Assembly (NCBI GenBank): GCA_902769705.1
Contig: CACXPX010000026.1
Coordinates: 1-59,072 of the forward strand
Direction: 5' to 3'
DNA: 59,072 bases
DNA from: an uncultured Prevotellaceae bacterium
GTDB lineage: Bacteria; Bacteroidota; Bacteroidia; Bacteroidales; Bacteroidaceae
Positions 26,025 to 34,334 of this stretch are shown one piece after another. The position numbers and the translations under genes were made by a program. Position 1 is the stretch's first letter. Every line of letters starts with the position of its first letter. Below the pieces are notes generated by a model. The model ran no database searches. It was given only the letters and a program-made list of their open reading frames with translations, and was not told where the DNA came from.

Positions 26025-27047
26025 TTATTTCTTGTATTTCTGAGCCAACACAGAGAAAAGGATGGAAGCGGTGAGCAGAGAGAAGATGATGGCAAGGCTC
26101 CAACTTGTGGGCACTTCAATTTGCGGCATGTTGGGTTTCAATCCAACGAGTGCTCCTAGTTTGTTGATGTATTCATCGGTGGCGAGCAACATTTTGAGAC
26201 CTACGAAGATGAGGATGATGCCAAGTCCGTATTTCAGGTATTTGAAGTATTTGGCAATAGCTGCAAGAGCGAAGTAGAGTGCGCGAAGTCCGAGAATGGC
26301 GAAGATGTTGCTGGTGAGCACGATGAAGGGGTCGCGCGAGACGCTGAATACGGCTGGAATGGAATCAACGGCGAACGCAACATCTGATGTCTCGATGACG
26401 GCAAGAGCCACAAGTAGGGGAGTTGCCACTCGTTTACCGTTCTCAATCACAAAGAATTTTCCGTCTTGCATCTTCGATGTGACAGGCAGAAAGCGCTTCA
26501 AGAGCCTCACCACGATGTTGTTGGCTGGGTCGCCAAGTTGTTCGTCATCGTGGCTGAACATCTTAGCGCCTGTGTAGAGTAGGAACAAACCGAAGATTCC
26601 CAGCACCCACTCGAACCGCTCCACCATAGCCGCTCCTGCAAAGATGAAGATACTACGTAAAACCAATGCGCCGAAAATACCCCAGAAAAGCACTTCGTGT
26701 TGGTATTTGCGTTCGATTCCGAAAAACGAGAACAGCATCAGGAATACGAACAAATTGTCCATCGATAGCGACTTCTCAATCAGGTATCCAGCAAGAAACT
26801 CGGTAGCCTTTTCATGACTGTTGACGGGATAAAACAGATAGATGCCCAAGCAGAAAACGAGTGAAACGCCTATCCAAACGGCAGTCATCTTCAACGCTTC
26901 AGACACGCTCACTTCATGCTGACCGTTTTTGCCGAACATTTTGAGGTCGACAATCAGCATCAGTATGACGAGAATATAGAAAACAATCCATCCCCAGAGA
27001 GGGATAATAGCCATGCTCATATGTTGTATTATATAATGTGTGAACAT
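26025..27047 (-). CDS. TerC-family integral membrane protein
   Basis: About 330-340 residues with about nine membrane segments. TerC/Alx hallmarks: FLAGYLIEKSLSMDNLFVFLMLFSFFGI, ALAVIETSDVAFAVDSIPAVFSVSRDPFIVLTSNIFAILGLRALYF. Relatives handle manganese efflux or metalation of exported proteins. The start may be one of the ATG codons at 27047, 27020 or 27014; the last two place the first membrane helix right at the N-terminus. I looked for a yybP-ykoY type Mn riboswitch upstream and did not see one. The 22-nt array begins 9 nt after its stop. Confidence 0.9.
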   Translation of the reverse strand: MFTHYIIQHMSMAIIPLWGWIVFYILVILMLIVDLKMFGKNGQHEVSVSEALKMTAVWIGVSLVFCLGIYLFYPVNSHEKATEFLAGYLIEKSLSMDNLFVFLMLFSFFGIERKYQHEVLFWGIFGALVLRSIFIFAGAAMVERFEWVLGIFGLFLLYTGAKMFSHDDEQLGDPANNIVVRLLKRFLPVTSKMQDGKFFVIENGKRVATPLLVALAVIETSDVAFAVDSIPAVFSVSRDPFIVLTSNIFAILGLRALYFALAAIAKYFKYLKYGLGIILIFVGLKMLLATDEYINKLGALVGLKPNMPQIEVPTSWSLAIIFSLLTASILFSVLAQKYKK

Positions 27048-27095
27048 TTACCGACATCGCCCCGTTGACGAAGTTGATGCAGGCTTATTCGTTTG

Positions 27096-27103
27096 CAAAG
27101 TTA
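27096..27103 (-). promoter_or_regulatory. TerC gene promoter -7 element
   Basis: On the minus strand TAACTTTG. A TTTG at 27130-27127 is 23 nt upstream, longer than the usual spacing. Confidence 0.5.
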
Positions 27104-27194
27104 CACAAAAAAATGGTTTTATCAGTCAAATGAAGGTTGCAAATGTGTGAAAACATGTTTTTGTCAAGGAAAATCAATGAAAAAGCGGGAAATA

Positions 27195-27226
27195 TTTGGT
27201 CGGTTGGTAAAAAAATTGTACCTTTG
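27195..27226 (+). promoter_or_regulatory. rpsF operon promoter
   Basis: TTTG (27195-27198), a 20-nt spacer and TACCTTTG (27219-27226) are a textbook match. The leader is about 40 nt and AT-rich. Confidence 0.85.
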
Positions 27227-27272
27227 CACCCGCTTATTTAATAATTAATTTTTTATTTATCCAAAAAGTAGT

Positions 27273-27617
27273 ATGAATCAATACGAAACCGTTTTCATTT
27301 TGACTCCCGTTTTGTCTGATGAACAGATGAAGGAAACGGTCGCTAAATTCAAGAAGATTCTCACTGACAATGGTGCTGAAATTTTGAACGAAGAGACCTG
27401 GGGACTGAAGAAGATGGCTTACGCTATTCAGAAGAAATCCACGGGTTTCTATTGCCTGTTGGAATTCAAGGCTGAGCCATCTATCGTTAAAACTCTCGAA
27501 ACAGGCTACCGCCGCGACGAGAAAGTTATCCGTTACATCACAGTTAAACTTGACAAGTATGCTGCCGCTTATGCTGAGAAGCGTCGTGCAAAGCTTGGTA
27601 AAAAAGAGGAGGCTTAA
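27273..27617 (+). CDS. rpsF: 30S ribosomal protein S6
   Basis: 114 residues beginning [30 protein letters not shown], with [21 protein letters not shown] and [18 protein letters not shown], standard for bS6. First gene of the conserved rpsF-rpsR-rplI operon. Confidence 0.97.
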   Translation: MNQYETVFILTPVLSDEQMKETVAKFKKILTDNGAEILNEETWGLKKMAYAIQKKSTGFYCLLEFKAEPSIVKTLETGYRRDEKVIRYITVKLDKYAAAYAEKRRAKLGKKEEA

Positions 27618-27620
27618 ACT

Positions 27621-27887
27621 ATGGCAGAACAGTCTGAAATCCGTTATCTCACTGCTCCTTCTATCGACACCAAGAAGAAGAAGTATTGCCGTTTCAAGAA
27701 GAGCGGCATCAAGTACATTGATTACAAGGATCCCGAGTTCTTGAAGAAGTTCTTGAACGAGCAGGGTAAGATTCTTCCCCGCCGTATCACTGGAACAAGT
27801 CTGAAGTACCAGCGTCGTGTGGCTCAAGCTGTGAAGCGCGCACGTCAGCTCGCTCTGCTTCCATACGTAACCGATTTGATGAAATAA
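27621..27887 (+). CDS. rpsR: 30S ribosomal protein S18
   Basis: 88 residues; contains [61 protein letters not shown], cut here only by its ends. In the ribosome it binds next to S6. Starts three bases after the rpsF stop. Confidence 0.97.
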   Translation: MAEQSEIRYLTAPSIDTKKKKYCRFKKSGIKYIDYKDPEFLKKFLNEQGKILPRRITGTSLKYQRRVAQAVKRARQLALLPYVTDLMK

Positions 27888-27906
27888 TTAAAGAGGAGGA
27901 AACAGA

Positions 27907-28464
27907 ATGGAATTGATTTTGAAACAAGACGTTATCGGACTTGGATACAAGAACGATATAGTGAACGTGAAGAGCGGTTATGGCCGCAACTATCTGATTC
28001 CCCAAGGTAAGGCTGTCATCGCATCGCCTTCTGCCAAGAAGATTTTGGCAGAGAACCTGAAGCAGCAGGCTCACAAGCTGGCTGCTCAGAAGGCTGCTGC
28101 TGAAGACAAGGCTAAGGCTTTCGAGGGTGTTGCTCTCGAGATTGCCGCCAAGGTGAGTGCCACCGGTCAGCTCTATGGTTCGGTTGGTGCTGCTCAGGTT
28201 GCTGAGGCTCTCGCCCAGAAGGGTATTGAGGTTGATCGCAAGATTATCACTATGCGTGAGGCTAAGCAGATTGGCGACTATGAGGCAACTGTTCACTTCC
28301 ACAAGGAGGTTGAGGTGATTGTACCTGTGAAGGTTGTCGCTGAGAATGCCAAGGAAGTTGCTCCCGCAGTTGTGGAAGAAGTTGTAGAGAAGGCTACCGA
28401 AGAAGTTGAGGATGTTATCGATGACGTTCTTGACGATGAGGAAGACGTTCCCGCAGCTGAATAA
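27907..28464 (+). CDS. rplI: 50S ribosomal protein L9 with acidic tail
   Basis: 185 residues; bL9 is usually about 148. The N-terminal domain (MELILKQDVIGLGYKNDIVNVKSGYGRNYLIPQGKA) and C-terminal domain (to about 148) are normal. The last 37 or so residues form an extra V/E/D-rich tail ending EDVIDDVLDDEEDVPAAE. RBS-like AGAGGAGGAAA precedes the ATG, stronger than at most genes here. A terminator follows. Confidence 0.96.
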   Translation: MELILKQDVIGLGYKNDIVNVKSGYGRNYLIPQGKAVIASPSAKKILAENLKQQAHKLAAQKAAAEDKAKAFEGVALEIAAKVSATGQLYGSVGAAQVAEALAQKGIEVDRKIITMREAKQIGDYEATVHFHKEVEVIVPVKVVAENAKEVAPAVVEEVVEKATEEVEDVIDDVLDDEEDVPAAE

Positions 28465-28504
28465 GAAGAGAATTTTTCGCGCTGTAAAGCAAATCTAAAA
28501 CCTG

Positions 28505-28541
28505 TCCCGGCCATTCCTATAGTGGAGTTGGCCGGGATTTT
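28505..28541 (+). terminator. Intrinsic terminator after rplI
   Basis: A 9-bp stem TCCCGGCCA/TGGCCGGGA (28505-28513 with 28529-28537) is followed by TTTTG. Confidence 0.85.
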
Positions 28542-28581
28542 GATGCTTAGAGAGAGACAAATGTGGGCATCATGGTAATGT

Positions 28582-28626
28582 AATCCCGATTATCGTATGA
28601 TAATTGGGATTTTTTTTGTACTTTTG
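28582..28626 (+). promoter_or_regulatory. Hairpin fused to the fabD promoter
   Basis: A 13-bp near-perfect stem (28582-28594 with 28599-28611, loop GTAT) is followed by eight or nine T and then TACTTTTG (28619-28626), the fabD -7 element. The hairpin lies upstream of the transcription start, so it may be a second terminator for read-through or a DNA operator. Confidence 0.6.
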
Positions 28627-28662
28627 CACTCGCAATTATTATTAAAACAAAATAGAAAGAAA

Positions 28663-29553
28663 ATGAAAGCATTTGTATTTCCCGGACAGGGAGCACAGTT
28701 CGTAGGAATGGGTAAGGATCTCTATGAGAGCAATCCTTTGGCAAAAGAACTATTTGACAAGGCCAATGATGTTCTTGGATTCAAGATTACAGATATCATG
28801 TTTGAAGGAACAGCCGAAGAGCTGAAGCAGACAAAAGTCACTCAGCCTGCCGTTTTCCTGCATAGTGTCATTAGTGCCCTTTGCATGGGCGACGACTTCA
28901 AGCCCGAAATGGTTGCCGGCCATTCTTTGGGTGAGTTTTCTGCATTGGTTGCCGCTGGTGCTTTGAACTTCGAAGACGGTCTGCGTCTGGTTCACGCTCG
29001 TGCGATGGCTATGCAAGAGGCTTGCGAGATGGCACAAGGTACGATGGCAGCCATTATTGGTTTGCCCGATGAGAAGGTTGAAGAGATTTGTGCTGAGGTC
29101 AGCTCGGAAGGCAATGTAGTGATTCCTGCCAACTACAACAATCCCGGACAGTTGGTTATCTCGGGAAATGTAGAGGCTGTGAATGCTGCTTGCGAGAAGA
29201 TGAAAGAAGCTGGCGCCAAACGTGCTTTACTGCTTCCCGTGAGTGGAGCATTCCACTCGCCGCTGATGCAACCTGCAAAAGACAAGTTGCAGGCTGCTAT
29301 TGAACAAACAGAAGTGAAGGCTCCCATTTGTCCTGTATATCAGAACGTGGATGCTCAGCCGCATACAGATCCTGCTGAGATCAAACAGAACTTGATTGCT
29401 CAGTTGACAAGTAGTGTCCGTTGGACAAAGAGTGTGCAGAACATGATTGCCGATGGCGCTGACGATTTCACGGAGTGCGGTCCTGGCAAAGCTCTTCAGG
29501 GTATGATTGCAAAAATCAACCGTGAAGTCTCGGCTCACGGAATTTCACTTTAA
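28663..29553 (+). CDS. fabD: Malonyl-CoA:ACP transacylase
   Basis: Transfers malonyl from CoA to acyl carrier protein for fatty-acid synthesis. 296 residues from ATG 28663 (MKAFVFPGQGAQFVGMG); the longer frame from 28597 would read through the promoter. Active-site S88 in GHSLGE and the later histidine in VSGAFHSPLM are present, as is the C-terminal ECGPGKALQGM. Stop overlaps the next start (TAATG), so the GH13 gene is coupled to it. Confidence 0.95.
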   Translation: MKAFVFPGQGAQFVGMGKDLYESNPLAKELFDKANDVLGFKITDIMFEGTAEELKQTKVTQPAVFLHSVISALCMGDDFKPEMVAGHSLGEFSALVAAGALNFEDGLRLVHARAMAMQEACEMAQGTMAAIIGLPDEKVEEICAEVSSEGNVVIPANYNNPGQLVISGNVEAVNAACEKMKEAGAKRALLLPVSGAFHSPLMQPAKDKLQAAIEQTEVKAPICPVYQNVDAQPHTDPAEIKQNLIAQLTSSVRWTKSVQNMIADGADDFTECGPGKALQGMIAKINREVSAHGISL

Positions 29554-31241
29554 TGCATGTGATGAAACCGATTGTCTATCAAGTGTTTCCCCGTCTATTC
29601 GGAAATCGGAACACCCCCTGCAAGCACAATGGAACATTGCTGGAAAACGGATGTGGGAAGTTCAACGATTTTGATGAAAAGACACTCCTGCAAATCAAAC
29701 GTTTGGGTGCAACTCATGTTTGGTTTACGGGTGTAGTCAGACATACTTCTACAACCGACTATTCTTCATTCGGTATTCCTCGTCAGAATCCGCAAGTGGT
29801 GAAAGGAAAGGCTGGTTCGCCATACGCCATTACCGATTATTATGATGTGGACCCCGACTTGGCGACCGATGTGAAGAACAGGATGGGGGAGTGGGAGGCA
29901 CTTATAGACCGAACCCATCAGGCGGGGTTGAAGGTGGTAATGGATTTTGTTCCTAACCATGTGGCCCGCCAATACAAAAGCATCTGCAAGCCTGAAGGTA
30001 TTCACGATTTGGGAGAAGACGATGACAAGTCGATGCATTTCTCCCCTAAAAACAATTTCTACTATTGTTGGGGACAGCCTCTTGACTTGTCGGATTTGCC
30101 GAAACCAGAAGGAGAACTGGATCTTTTCGCCCCGCAACAGTATGAGGAATGCCCGGCTCGAGCAACGGGTAACGACCAATTCTCACCGCGTCCGAGTCGG
30201 AACGACTGGTATGAGACGGTCAAACTGAACTATGGGATAGATTATTGCGATGCTGGAGGGCGTAGCGAGCATTTCACACCCATTCCCAACACATGGAGCA
30301 AGATGACCGATATTCTGCTCTTCTGGGCTAAAAAAGGAATTGACGCTTTCCGTTGCGATATGGCTGAGATGGTTCCAGCGGCTTTTTGGTATTGGGCGAC
30401 TGACAAAGTGAAGTATCGTTATCCCGATGTGAAGTTCATAGGCGAAGTCTATAATCCTGCCGAATATCGGAACTATATCGGTGCAGGATTCGACTGGCTT
30501 TATGATAAGGTGGGCATGTATGATTGTATTCGCGATGTCATTTGTGGTCGCCGACGTGCTGGAGAAATCTCCCTCCAATGGCAGACAACCGATGACATCC
30601 GGCAATACATGCTATATTTCTTGGAGAACCACGACGAACAGCGTATTGCCAGCGACTTTTTCTGTGGCAATGCACGTAAAGGAGTGCCAGGATTCTTAGT
30701 AAGTGTGCTGATGCAATCGAATCCTTTCATGCTTTATGCAGGCCAAGAGTTTGGCGAGAAAGGTATGGATCAAGAAGGCTTCAGCGGGCTTGACGGACGC
30801 ACCACCATCTTCGATTATTGGACAGTCGACACTCTGCGCCGAGGTTATTTTGACCGTCGCAAACTGAAACGTGACGAAAAGCAACTTGAAGGTCTCTATC
30901 TCTATGTGCTCAACCTTGTGAATGCTGAAAAAGCACTTCGCGAGGGAGAGTTTTTCGACTTGATGTACATGAACCAGCATTTGGCCGAAAAACAATATGT
31001 TTTCTTGCGCAAAGCGGAAGATGAGTTAATGCTAGTTGCCGTCAATTTTGCCGATACTGATGCTGATTGTGACATCGTCGTTCCTCATCACGCCATCTCT
31101 TATTTGGGAATCGAGGAGAAAACCTATGAAACGGTTGACTTGCTCTCAAACGAGAAGGCCGTTCTGTCGCTGAAGGCTGATGCTGCCGTCAAGGTGAAAG
31201 TTCCAGCCAATGGCGGATGTGTGTTCAAGATGAAACTTTAG
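29553..31241 (+). CDS. GH13 alpha-amylase family enzyme, cytoplasmic
   Basis: 562 residues with no signal peptide. Catalytic barrel: region I DFVPNH (131-136), nucleophile D269 in FRCDMAEM, acid/base E298 in FIGEVYN, and the third acid in LENHDEQR. A C-terminal beta domain follows. The insertion around 150-230 (EDDDKSMHFSPKNNFYYCWGQPLDLSDLPKPEGELD) is distinctive. Either ATG at 29553 or 29562 could start it. Cytoplasmic location suggests a role in maltodextrin or glycogen metabolism; the exact specificity is open. Confidence 0.88.
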   Translation: MHVMKPIVYQVFPRLFGNRNTPCKHNGTLLENGCGKFNDFDEKTLLQIKRLGATHVWFTGVVRHTSTTDYSSFGIPRQNPQVVKGKAGSPYAITDYYDVDPDLATDVKNRMGEWEALIDRTHQAGLKVVMDFVPNHVARQYKSICKPEGIHDLGEDDDKSMHFSPKNNFYYCWGQPLDLSDLPKPEGELDLFAPQQYEECPARATGNDQFSPRPSRNDWYETVKLNYGIDYCDAGGRSEHFTPIPNTWSKMTDILLFWAKKGIDAFRCDMAEMVPAAFWYWATDKVKYRYPDVKFIGEVYNPAEYRNYIGAGFDWLYDKVGMYDCIRDVICGRRRAGEISLQWQTTDDIRQYMLYFLENHDEQRIASDFFCGNARKGVPGFLVSVLMQSNPFMLYAGQEFGEKGMDQEGFSGLDGRTTIFDYWTVDTLRRGYFDRRKLKRDEKQLEGLYLYVLNLVNAEKALREGEFFDLMYMNQHLAEKQYVFLRKAEDELMLVAVNFADTDADCDIVVPHHAISYLGIEEKTYETVDLLSNEKAVLSLKADAAVKVKVPANGGCVFKMKL

Positions 31242-31256
31242 AAAATCCCGATAGCT

Positions 31257-31760
31257 ATGTCCGAAGACTATGTCCTGAACGACCACAACAAAGAGGAGTT
31301 CCCTCCTGCACATACGGCTGAACATCTGCTCAACCAGTTGATGCAGCGCATGTTCGGTTGTGAGCGTAGCAATAATGCCCATGTGGAGAGGAAGAAGAGT
31401 AAGATTTCTTGGATTATCGACCACAAACCTGACCGCAAGGAGGAGCGTGCCATAGAGCGCGAGATGAACGAGTTGATAGACCTGGACTTACCTGTGACTT
31501 ATGAATTTGTGACGCGTCACGAACTTGAAGCGCTGATTGCTGAGGCCGATGAGGATTCTCCCGACGCTCGTATCAGTCTTGAAAAGTTGCCCGATGACGC
31601 CAGCGACACCATTCGTCTTGTACGCATTGGTGATTACGACGTCTGTCCTTGCATAGGCAAGCATGTGCGTTCTACCTCTCAGATTGGGCGGTTCGAGATG
31701 TTGGGCACCAATTGGGATAACGACAAAATGTCGTTCCGCATCCGCTATAAAGTGGTGTAG
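31257..31760 (+). CDS. AlaX-like trans-editing protein (AlaRS/ThrRS second additional domain)
   Basis: 167 residues. The metal-binding motif of the tRNA_SAD domain is complete: H19-x3-H23 in HTAEHLLNQ and C132-x3-H136 in CPCIGKH. Free-standing proteins of this kind hydrolyse mischarged Ser- or Gly-tRNA-Ala. There is no attached oligomerisation domain, as in the shortest AlaX type. It follows the GH13 gene by 15 nt in the fabD operon and is followed by a strong terminator. Confidence 0.85.
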   Translation: MSEDYVLNDHNKEEFPPAHTAEHLLNQLMQRMFGCERSNNAHVERKKSKISWIIDHKPDRKEERAIEREMNELIDLDLPVTYEFVTRHELEALIAEADEDSPDARISLEKLPDDASDTIRLVRIGDYDVCPCIGKHVRSTSQIGRFEMLGTNWDNDKMSFRIRYKVV

Positions 31761-31792
31761 AAGCGTTTCTCAGCAGATTTGAAAAAAACAAA

Positions 31793-31831
31793 AATGGTGT
31801 TTCCGCAAGTGTGGGAACACCATTTTTTTTT
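31793..31831 (+). terminator. Intrinsic terminator after AlaX-like gene
   Basis: A 12-bp stem (31793-31804 with 31813-31824, one G-T pair) with loop GCAAGTGT is followed by nine T. Confidence 0.9.
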
Positions 31832-31834
31832 CGT

Positions 31835-31988
31835 ACATGTGGCAAGTGAGCCCCTTACATGTGGCAAGTGAGCCCCTTACATGTGGCAAGTGAGCCCCTT
31901 ACATGTGGCAAGTAAGGCGCTTACATGTGGTATGTGAGGCTCCTACATGTGGCATGTGACACGCTTACATGTGGCATGTAGTGTGATT
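31835..31988 (+). repeat. 22-nt tandem repeat array E, seven units
   Basis: Seven 22-nt units start at 31835 and repeat every 22 nt. The first three are identical (ACATGTGGCAAGTGAGCCCC plus TT) and the last four decay progressively while keeping ACATGTGG. It lies exactly between the terminators of two convergent transcription units. The core matches arrays D and C when aligned on TGTGGC. Confidence 0.95.
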
Positions 31989-32007
31989 TTCTCATATCAA
32001 AAAGAAA

Positions 32008-32041
32008 GAGAGCCCCACAACATTTAAGCTGAGGGGCTCTC
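32008..32041 (-). terminator. Intrinsic terminator of the rng unit
   Basis: A 9-bp stem GAGAGCCCC/GGGGCTCTC. On the minus strand it is followed by TTTCTTTTTG. Confidence 0.85.
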
Positions 32042-32047
32042 CTTTAT

Positions 32048-33622
32048 TCATTTCGTCTCGATTTCCTCTTTCATGTCGATGAATTCTCTCTGCGCATCGT
32101 AGAATTCGTATTGCAGGAAAGCCATCTTTTGCGAGGAGACGACATGCACGCCAAGCCCGTATTTCATCTGCCATTTGCGTTTCAGGCTCATGAAGCCTTG
32201 GTTGATATAGGCAGCCACGTATGGGTGTACGTGCAGATAGAATTTCTTGACGCCAATCTTGTTGACGAGGTTGTCAATCTTGCTCTCGAGTTGGTCGGTG
32301 AAAAGGATGCTCGATTTGATAGTTCCTTTTCCGAAACAAGTGGGACAGGTTTCTTCCACGCTGACGTCCATTGCCGGACGCACACGTTGGCGTGTGATTT
32401 GCATCAATCCGAATTTCGAAAGCGGCAGAATGTTGTGTCGGGCGCGGTCTTGTTGCATGTTCTTGCACATGCGCTCATAGAGCATCTGGCGGTCTTCTGC
32501 AAGGTTCATGTCAATAAAGTCGATGACAATGATACCTCCCATGTCGCGTAGTCGTAGTTGTCGTGCAATTTCGTCGGCGGCTCCCAGATTGGTCTCTAAT
32601 GCATTTTGCTCTTGTCCGCCTTCTTTCTTGATACGCGTGCCGCTGTTGACGTCGATGACGTGCATGGCCTCGGTGTGCTCGATGATGAGGTAGGCGCCGT
32701 GTTTGTAGTTCACGGTCTTGCCAAATCCCGACTTGATTTGCTTTGTGATGTTGAAGTTGTCGAAGATGGGCACCTTTCCGGTGTAGAGTTTCACTATGCC
32801 CGCCTTTTCAGGGGCTATTAGAGAGACATAGTTCTTTACTTCGTTGAAGACATCTTCATTGTTCACATGGATGCTTGCGTAGGTGGGGTTGAAAAGGTCG
32901 CGCAATAATGCTACGGCTCTTCCCGTTTCCTCGAAGACCATTTGCGGTCGTTGTTGTGTCTTTTGTACTTTAACCAAAGCGTCCTCCCACCGCTTGTTCA
33001 GTACTTTCAGTTCAGCATCCAGTTCGGCAACTCTTTTCCCTTCGGCCACTGTGCGCACGATGACGCCACAATTCTTAGGCTTGATGCTGTGGATGAGTTG
33101 TTTTAGTCGGGCGCGTTCTTCGCCGCTTTTGATTTTTGAAGATACAGAAACTTTATCGTTGAATGGGATGAGAACCAGATAGCGTCCGGCGAAAGACAAT
33201 TCGGCTGTCAGTCGTGGACCTTTGGTTGAAATGGGTTCTTTCACAATCTGCACCAAAACTTCCTGACCTACTTTGAGCGTTGTTTGCACGCTTCCTTCTT
33301 TCTTCAGGTCGGGCAGTCGGGTGGCTTTGCTGAATGGATAAAGTTTCTTCCTGTCGCTTTGTACCTGTTTCAGGTATTTCTCGTAAGAGCTGAATTGGTT
33401 TCCCAGGTCAAGGTAGTGCAGAAAGGCGTCGCGTTCATAACCCACATCTACGAAGCAGGCGTTGAGGCCTGGCATCAGTTTTTTTACCTTTGCAATGTAG
33501 ATGTTCCCAACGGAGAACGAAGCCGAGCGTGGTTCGGTCTGATACTCTACGAGTTTCTGATCTTCCAGCAAGGCAATCGAAATCTCTTTTTGTTGGACGT
33601 CAATTACAACTTCGCTGGTCAT
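32048..33622 (-). CDS. rng: Rne/Rng family ribonuclease (RNase G-like)
   Basis: 524 residues. N-terminal S1-like domain (about 35-130, VGNIYIAKVKKLMPGLNACFVDVGYERDAFLHYLDL), then the RNase H-like and catalytic parts with ISTKGPRLTAELSFAGRYLVL, GIIVIDFIDM and DVNSGTR. The Zn-link motif CPTCFGKG is present. It ends soon after the catalytic core with no long RNase E scaffold. Role: processing of rRNA and turnover of mRNA. It lies 83 nt downstream of the 29-residue basic gene. Confidence 0.93.
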   Translation of the reverse strand: MTSEVVIDVQQKEISIALLEDQKLVEYQTEPRSASFSVGNIYIAKVKKLMPGLNACFVDVGYERDAFLHYLDLGNQFSSYEKYLKQVQSDRKKLYPFSKATRLPDLKKEGSVQTTLKVGQEVLVQIVKEPISTKGPRLTAELSFAGRYLVLIPFNDKVSVSSKIKSGEERARLKQLIHSIKPKNCGVIVRTVAEGKRVAELDAELKVLNKRWEDALVKVQKTQQRPQMVFEETGRAVALLRDLFNPTYASIHVNNEDVFNEVKNYVSLIAPEKAGIVKLYTGKVPIFDNFNITKQIKSGFGKTVNYKHGAYLIIEHTEAMHVIDVNSGTRIKKEGGQEQNALETNLGAADEIARQLRLRDMGGIIVIDFIDMNLAEDRQMLYERMCKNMQQDRARHNILPLSKFGLMQITRQRVRPAMDVSVEETCPTCFGKGTIKSSILFTDQLESKIDNLVNKIGVKKFYLHVHPYVAAYINQGFMSLKRKWQMKYGLGVHVVSSQKMAFLQYEFYDAQREFIDMKEEIETK

Positions 33623-33705
33623 TTCTGTCTTGTTCCTTGATTTTTTAAAGGGTGGTGGGTGTTGGAAGCCCCAACACCTAACACCTTTAGAACAGGCATC
33701 GGAGC

Positions 33706-33795
33706 TTACTTGCTCTTATGTCTGTTCTTTCTCAGTCTCTTTTTACGCTTGTGCGTAGCCATCTTGTGGCCCTTTTTCTTTTTACCGTTTGGCAT
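33706..33795 (-). CDS. 29-residue highly basic protein, probably ribosome-associated
   Basis: ATG at 33795, TAA at 33706. The protein is MPNGKKKKGHKMATHKRKKR followed by LRKNRHKSK: over half lysine, arginine and histidine. The composition and the pattern GKKxKxHKxATHKRKKRLRKNRHK fit a very small conserved Bacteroidota protein encoded next to HU and the Rne/Rng gene. I infer ribosome or RNA binding from composition and from this neighbourhood. Too short for routine gene finders. Confidence 0.75.
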   Translation of the reverse strand: MPNGKKKKGHKMATHKRKKRLRKNRHKSK

Positions 33796-33887
33796 ATTGT
33801 TTAATAGTTTTAAAACCTCATCCGATCCCTTTCTGTTTGGGTTTCGGCTTTTGGTTGGTTAATATGAAATGTTATGAATTTTCTCTC

Positions 33888-34169
33888 TTATTCGCCTTTC
33901 ATCTTCTCCACGAAACTCTTGGCAGGCTTGAAGCTTGGCAGATCGTGAGCGTCGATGGTGATGGTGGTGTTCTTTTGAATGTTGCGGGCAGTCTTAGCAG
34001 CACGGTGCTTGATGACGAAACTTCCAAATCCGCGCAGATAGACATTTTCCTTTCTATTGAGCATGCTGTTCTTGATGCTCTCCATAAAACTTTCTACAAC
34101 CACAGCAACGTCTTTTTTCTGTACGCCTGTGCTCTCGGCTATCTCATTGATAATTTGCGCCTTTGTCAT
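33888..34169 (-). CDS. hup: HU-family DNA-binding protein
   Basis: 93 residues from ATG 34169 (MTKAQIINEIAESTGVQKKDV); a longer frame to 34244 would overlap the promoter. The HU/IHF signature region is GFGSFVIKHRAAKTARNIQKNTTITIDAHD, with a slightly altered DNA-contact arm (the usual GRNP is ARNI). Nucleoid structuring protein. Upstream promoter present. Confidence 0.93.
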   Translation of the reverse strand: MTKAQIINEIAESTGVQKKDVAVVVESFMESIKNSMLNRKENVYLRGFGSFVIKHRAAKTARNIQKNTTITIDAHDLPSFKPAKSFVEKMKGE

Positions 34170-34233
34170 TTTTTGTGTTATATTTCTATTAATAATAATA
34201 TGTAAAAACTCTCGTTCCCTCAATTTGGGAATG

Positions 34234-34241
34234 CAAAGATA
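34234..34241 (-). promoter_or_regulatory. hup promoter -7 element
   Basis: TATCTTTG on the minus strand, giving a leader of about 60 nt. Confidence 0.6.
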
Positions 34242-34334
34242 CAAGTTTTTCGCGTGATACGAAAATTTATTTTGTTTTTTTTGCGAAAAGTGTGCTTATT
34301 TTCTTATCGAAGTGTCTAATTTTCAAGCATTTCC

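Noticed and set aside
27020-27130. Manganese riboswitch before the TerC-family gene
   Set aside because: No yybP-ykoY type consensus could be recognised in the short leader.
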